Assembly (NCBI RefSeq): GCF_050624435.1
Contig: NC_134540.1
Span: forward strand, 101,275,739-101,339,738
Direction of reading: 5' to 3'
DNA from: Tenrec ecaudatus
Lineage: Eukaryota > Chordata > Mammalia > Afrosoricida > Tenrecidae
Length of the DNA: 64,000 nucleotides
Under the pieces are notes generated by a model. It worked only from the letters and a program-made list of their open reading frames with translations, searched no databases and was not told the DNA's origin. Positions 58,565 to 64,000 of this stretch are shown one piece after another. Both the position numbers and the translations under genes were made by a program. How positions within the stretch are numbered: position 1 is the stretch's first letter; the number at the start of each line of letters is the position of its first letter.

Positions 58565-60350
58565 TTTTTAATGAACACGCAAACCTCCATTTCTATTCCA
58601 AATCTTTAGGTTTCTTCTTTGCACTTCCTACTACATAGCTCTACCCTATTTCAATAATAAAAACAGTATCACAGCATCAATGTATTTAGTCTGCTCAATA
58701 CTACAATAATACAAAAATTGTTCCAGATATTATGAAGAGAATAATATTTATTTTCAGCTTGCTTTTGTTTTTGTTTACATAGTGACTATGTAAAGACTGT
58801 TAAAAAACGATTTGAATTCTTTTTATTTTCTTGTCAATATGCCTATATGAATAATATCAAAATAACTTCACAAACAGTTCTGTTTTTCATCTGCTTGATT
58901 AATTTTTAGGGTTCTTTTTATACTTGATTTGTTTTGCGTTACATATAAAAAGTCAACCCTATTGAAAAAGTTAAAAAGATAAAATACTTTAAGATTAACA
59001 AATCGAGCTCACTTACAAGATGGACTCAAGAAGGCACAATCTGCAATCAGAAAACTTAGAGCTAAAGAGATAAAGACATGGAGAGAAGACCTTCCAAGGT
59101 CCGGAGCATCGTTGAAGTCAGGTGGATACACACGCTGTGCCGCTTAGCCTGCATCTCATGACAAGTTCTCACACAAAGGGCTGGTTGACAATTATATGGG
59201 GGCATACAGGGAAACATTAATACATTAGGCAAGCTGTTCATAGACAGGAGGGGATGATAAAGTCGGAAACAGGGAATAACTGATACTTTGCAGACTGCTG
59301 TGTTTCAGCAACTTTGTCAGGGAACAGGAGGAAACGTGTCTACTTTTTCGCAGGAAGAGTGTCAGATCAGCCAACGCATAATCAGCTCCAGCATTTGAGC
59401 CATCAGCCTTCTCCCAGGGGCCTTGAACTGTGGAAGGTGGTGGCCCTGCCCCATTTGCCTAAGGAACAAACTTTGCCCCACAAAATACCTTTTAATCCCA
59501 GTCTTATACTTTGTTGATTCTACCCTTGCTGGGTACCCAATTTCATTAATGTGTGGTTTACCTTTCTTGTGTCAATTTTTTATAGGCTAAAAAAATTTAT
59601 TTCTCTTAGGTCAAAGAAAAAAATAACATCTAGCCACATACATTCTAACTCACACAATGGATACAAGAAATGTTTCCATCTTGTTGACTTATTTGTTCAG
59701 TATATTATTTGGGAAAGCAAATGCATCACCATTCACTGTTCTTAACACAGGGATATTTTGACCTGTAAGTACCATATCAATGTATCATTTCTCACAAGAG
59801 TGCTATAAAGATATTATGAACAAGTAAATTGACATGTGGTACACAGTTCATTGTTTTCAAAAATGAAACATGTAACATGAAGTGGCCTATTTTTATAAGA
59901 TGTAATGTAACTAAAACTCAAGGATAAGCAGAAACATATACTACCTCATTTCTCCTTCATTAAACAAAAAGCATCATTCTCTCTTCTTATCTAAATTGCC
60001 TTTTATAATTCCATACTATGTCTTAGAAGCAGCCTATATAAATTCATAGCGCTCTATAGTAGCTTTCCATCCCAGATATACTATAGTTTGCCTAAGCAAT
60101 TGCACACATTTGGATTTATGTACTATGCTCCCTTTCTTGCCACCTCCTCCCCCACTGTCTTAACTTGAAATTAAACAAATTTGGCTTAAAATATGTTAAA
60201 TGCTTACCATCAATTTGTTGGTTTTCCCAGTCATCCTTTGATTATATGAAGCTCTTTCTCCAATATATTTCCTGAAAAGGACTTCTGAACACCTGATTAC
60301 TCAAATGATTGATTTTTTTTTGTAGCCTTGAGTCTTAAAGTATACTTTCC
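58565..60350. other. Intergenic, unassigned
   Basis: No exon recognised. A moderately GC-rich block at 59040-59520 differs in composition from its surroundings and may be an old LTR or other repeat, but I cannot place it. Confidence 0.35.
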
Positions 60351-60354
60351 CAAA

Positions 60355-60430
60355 AAATCAAAGTCCAAACCTATTGCCATAGACTTACTCTGATTCATGG
60401 TAATCTCACGTGTTATATAATAGAACTTCT
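60355..60430 (-). repeat. AfroSINE 3' fragment
   Basis: 'aaacctattgccatagactt actctgattcatgg', the antisense SINE end. It abuts the L1 below. Confidence 0.6.
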
Positions 60431-60436
60431 CCACTG

Positions 60437-62087
60437 GATGTATGGTTGGCTATCAATGGGCTCTGAGTCTCCACTCTGCACTCACTCATTTTTACAGTGA
60501 TATGATTTTTTGATCCTTTATGCTTGATACCTGATCCCTTGGACAGCTCGTGGTCACACAGGCTGATGTATTTCTTCCATGTGGGCTTTGATGCTTCTCA
60601 GCTAGATGGCCGCTTGTTTATCTTCAAGCCTTTAAGACCCCAGATGCTATATCTTTTGATAGCTGGGCACCTTCAGCTTTCTTCACCACATTTGCTTATG
60701 CACACATATTTTTCTTCAGCAGTTGTGTCGGGAAGGTATGCATCCTGGAATGCCAATTTAATACAACAATGTGTTTTTGCATTGAGTAAGTGCTTGAGTG
60801 GAGGCCCAATGTCCATCTGCTGCCTTAATACTAAACCTATAAATATATGCACATATATCTGTTTCCCCACACTCTTATAAAATATATTTACATATGTACA
60901 TTCCAGTCTTTGGACCTCTATAAATACCCTTTGTCACCTGCTTTTTCCTCTATTTCCTTTTTCTTTCCTCTTGTCCCACTATCATGCTCAGCCTTCATTT
61001 GGGTTTCAGTAATTTCTCTCGGTTACCTTGACCTTGCTGAATCCCTACCAGGTCTCTCACACTCTCCTTGCTACTGATTTTGGATCACTTATTGCTCCCC
61101 TGTCCCTGGGTTGGTCAGTACCACCTCCTTACCTGCTTCTCCCCCTCTCCCATATCCCCCCAGAACCATTGGTCCCATTGTTTTCTCCTCCAGACTATTC
61201 ATCCAGTCTATCTTATCTAGATAGATCTGTAGAGATAATAATATGCGCCAAAAATCAAGTCATAGGAAGATAGGCCATGATTGAGAACACAGTGATGACT
61301 ACAAAAAAGAAAACAATTACCCATAGAAGAATAAATTAATTAAAAGAAAAATAATTTTAAATGAAAGAAAAACCTGTAAATAGATCAAGGTCTAATTTTT
61401 TATCTCTAGGTGTGTCCATCAGTCAGGTTCAATAAGGTACCATACTTTGGCCCCAGACTCTTCTTTGTACTCCCTCGGGTCCTCCCTGCTCTGCTCCCAT
61501 GGTTGCTCATGGCCCTGGGCCATGAAGGGACAACATGTCTCGTGATGGGATCAGCCATATTGTCCACTCTGCCCATTGGCTGTTCAGAGTGGGGATATCA
61601 TGCTCCAGGCCTGATGGACCAGGATGTGCTCCACTCTCTCTTCCTCCTCCTTCATTTGCTCCCATTTTCTCTGATCAAACATGCCCCTCTGCCCTAGTTG
61701 TAGCTTCAGTGCCGTCCTCTCAGGTAAATTCTTCTGGGGTGAGGGACAGTTGTCCATGTGGCTGGTATGGGGGTTGAGCCCTCAGGCCCCTCCACTGACT
61801 TCCCACTCCTTGCCTGCACAATGCATTTGTCTGGCACTGGCTTTATATCTGGTCCCTCTTTTGCTGTGGAGGGACAGTACCCTCCCATTGGGTGGGTCAG
61901 TGCCCTATTCCCCCATCACACATCGCTTTTTCTTTCCCCTGTCCTCCTTCCACCCCTGTTTTAGTGGGCTACCATATGTACTCCTGGATTTGGTCTGGCC
62001 CCTGCCATACTACCTGGACCTCACCGTTGGAGTGTTTGTATACAGTAGCTTTTTCCCTGTGCCCCTTTTGCACTTACCTTTCTGTTC

Positions 62088-62157
<70 letters not shown>

Positions 62158-64000
62158 CCTCAGCAGAATCCTTGTGATTATGAACTGTGCCTCAATGAAC
62201 ATTGGCGCACAGATGTGTGGCCATGGTTTGTTTCTTGCCTCTTCTGGGTATATGCCCAGTAGGGGGATTGCTGGGTCGTATGGTAACTCAATTTCCATTT
62301 GTTTGAGAAATCACCAATTTGATTTCCATAGTGACTGTACAAACATACAGGTCCACCAGAGTTCCTATCTCACCACAGCCCCACCAACACTTGTTGCTTT
62401 CTGATTTTTTGAATTAGGCTACCTTTAAGGGTGTTAGGTGGTATCTTAGAGTTGTTTTGATTTGCATTTCTCTTATGGCTAATGATCGGGAACATTTTCT
62501 CATTATGTTTATTGGCCATTTGGATTTCAGAGTCTATGAAACTTCTGTTCAGGTCCTTTGCCCACCTCCTCAGTGGGCAATTAGTTTTTCTCCTATTGTA
62601 AGCTCAGAAAGTATTGTAGATTTTAGTAATAAGGCCTTTATCTGATGTGTCATTGCTAAAGATGTTTTTTCCAGTTGGTGGACTCTCTTAGTATTCTCTT
62701 GGTGAATTCTTTCCAGGTACACAATTGTCTTATCTTCACTTGTCTATTTGTGACTCCTCTGTATTTGCATTCTTCCCTATTTCTGATAGCCTATGTATTC
62801 CCTGTGCCAAGCTTCTCAGGTTTGTCCCAAGGTTCTCAGGTTTGTCCCAATTCTCTCATTAATGACCCTAATTGTTTGGGGTTTTATCTCAAGGTCTGTG
62901 ATCCACCTTGAGTTTATTTTTGTGCATGGAGTGAGGTGAGAATCTTGCTTCATTTTTCTGCAGGTAGATATACATTTTTTCCCAGCACCATTTATTGAAG
63001 ATGGCATCTGCTTCCCATTTAGTATTTGTTTGGCCCTTATCAAAGATCAGTTGCCTGTATGCCAATGTTTTTATTTCTGGGTCTTCAGCTCTTTTCCGTT
63101 GGTCTGACTCTCTGTCATTATGCCAGTACCACACTGTTTTTTGACTACTGTGGCTTTATAGTACGTGCTAAAATCAGGTAGAGCAAGCCCTCCCACTTTG
63201 TCATTTTTCTTGAGGAGTTCTCTGCTAATTCTGGGCTTCTTCCCTCTCCATATCAAGTTGGTAATCTGTTTTTCCAATTCTTTGAAGAAGGATGGTGGTA
63301 TGAGTATTAGGCTAGCATTGAACTTATATAGTGCCTTGGGCAGACTGACGTCTTTACTATATTCAGTCTGCCATTGCACGAGCATGGGATATTCTTCCAT
63401 TTGTTGAGGTCACTCTTGATTTCTTGAAGTAGTGTTTTGTAATTTTCCTCATACAAATCTTTTGTTTTTTTAGTCAGGTATATCCCTAGATATTCAATTT
63501 GTGCTTGGCAATTGTAAAGGGTACTACCTTTCTAATCATCTCTTCTGTGGTCTTGTCTGATGTGCAGAGCAGTCCAAGAGACTTCTGTTTGTTGATTTTG
63601 TATCCTGCCACTCTGCCATAGTCCTCTATTGCTTCCAATACTCTGCTTGTGGAGTTTAGGGATCTTCGATATATGGAATAATATCATCTGCGAATAATGA
63701 TAATTTCGCCTCTTCCTTCCCCAGCTGAATACCTTCAATATCATTTCTTTGTCTTATATTGTTTGTTAGAACCTCCAGTACAATGTTAAATAGGAGTGGG
63801 GACAAGGGGCATCCTTTTCTGGTCCCTTTTTTCAGTGGAATTGTTTTAGTCTTTTCTCCATTAACTACCACATTAGCTGTTGGTTTTTTATATATGGCTT
63901 GTATATTGAGGAATTTTCCTTCCATTCCTATTTTCTGAAGTGTTTTAAATGGGAATGCGTGTTGGATGTTGTCGAATGCTTTTTCTACATTTATTGATAT
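60437..64000 (-). mobile_element. Large L1 copy: ORF2 and 3'UTR, continuing beyond the window
   Basis: The 3'UTR occupies about 60437-62150 and lacks the terminal ~650 bp seen in other copies here. ORF2 follows on the minus strand from about 62160 to the window end. RT is clear at 63925-63656: [20 protein letters not shown], then LFADD, the catalytic YADD-type motif with F. The downstream ORF2 region is in 63400-63071 (KELEKQITNLIWRGKKPRIS, then KNDKVGGLALPDFSTYYKAT). Several frames are needed to cover it, so this copy is broken, but it is much less worn than the L1 at the left end of the window. Confidence 0.88.
62089..62155. repeat. (TA)n microsatellite
   Basis: About 33 TA units at the boundary between L1 ORF2 and 3'UTR. 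Both long plus-strand frames across it (IYIYIY runs) are artefacts. Confidence 0.97.

Noticed and set aside
59040-59520. GC-richer block that might be an LTR or an exon
   Set aside because: No termini, target duplication, splice-flanked frame or known peptide could be identified, so it is only listed as unassigned.
61681-62404. 193- and 170-codon plus-strand frames with IYIYIY runs
   Set aside because: Antisense to L1 and driven by the TA microsatellite.

Overview
This window is nuclear DNA of a placental mammal. Protein-coding exons are short and separated by long introns with GT/AG borders, and most of the rest is interspersed repeats. The repeat set points to Afrotheria: dozens of tRNA-derived AfroSINE copies, 3' ends of an L1 family whose minus-strand copies open with ATTGGGGGCTCGTACAAC, and many RTE1/BovB-like LINE pieces. 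A fairly well preserved hAT DNA transposon would fit the tenrec or golden-mole side of Afrotheria, but the species is a guess. No database search was possible, so repeat family names and boundaries are from memory and approximate (usually within 10-30 bp), except where target-site duplications (TSDs) fix them.

The gene order matches human 13q33.1, read in the reverse orientation. On the minus strand at 2674-3160 is the first coding exon of BIVM. A broad CpG-rich region at 6450-8300 separates it from POGLUT2 (formerly KDELC1) on the plus strand. All ten coding exons of POGLUT2 can be placed (8482-23330) and encode 502 residues, from signal peptide to C-terminal KDEL. TEX30 follows on the plus strand: CpG-island promoter near 26750-27000, a non-coding first exon ending at 26992, and five coding exons (31450-35392) for a 225-residue alpha/beta-hydrolase-like protein with a visible Ser-Asp-His triad. 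At 43170-43625 three small, phase-compatible plus-strand exons encode a transmembrane segment; by position they are probably the start of CCDC168, whose giant exon is not in the window.

Region by region: 1-2600, old L1, MIR and a Tigger1-like DNA transposon; 2674-8300, BIVM exon, intron and divergent promoter; 8482-23520, POGLUT2 with SINEs, an RTE piece, the hAT element and an L1 3' end in its introns; 23550-26700, intergenic, with a solo LTR inside an AfroSINE; 26750-35670, TEX30; 35700-43000, SINE- and RTE-rich spacer; 43100-43625, candidate CCDC168 exons; 43650-64000, almost entirely repeats, ending in an L1 ORF2 that runs off the window.

The genes are unrelated in function. POGLUT2 is an ER O-glucosyltransferase acting on EGF repeats of Notch and fibrillin-type proteins, TEX30 is a predicted hydrolase, and BIVM is poorly characterised. 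I did not find a novel biological system. The most useful observations are the CCDC168-like exons, the hAT element with its 8-bp TSD and nested L1, the solo LTR nested in a SINE, a twin-primed L1, a terminal POGLUT2 exon that carries only the retention signal, and a small palindromic repeat seen twice.
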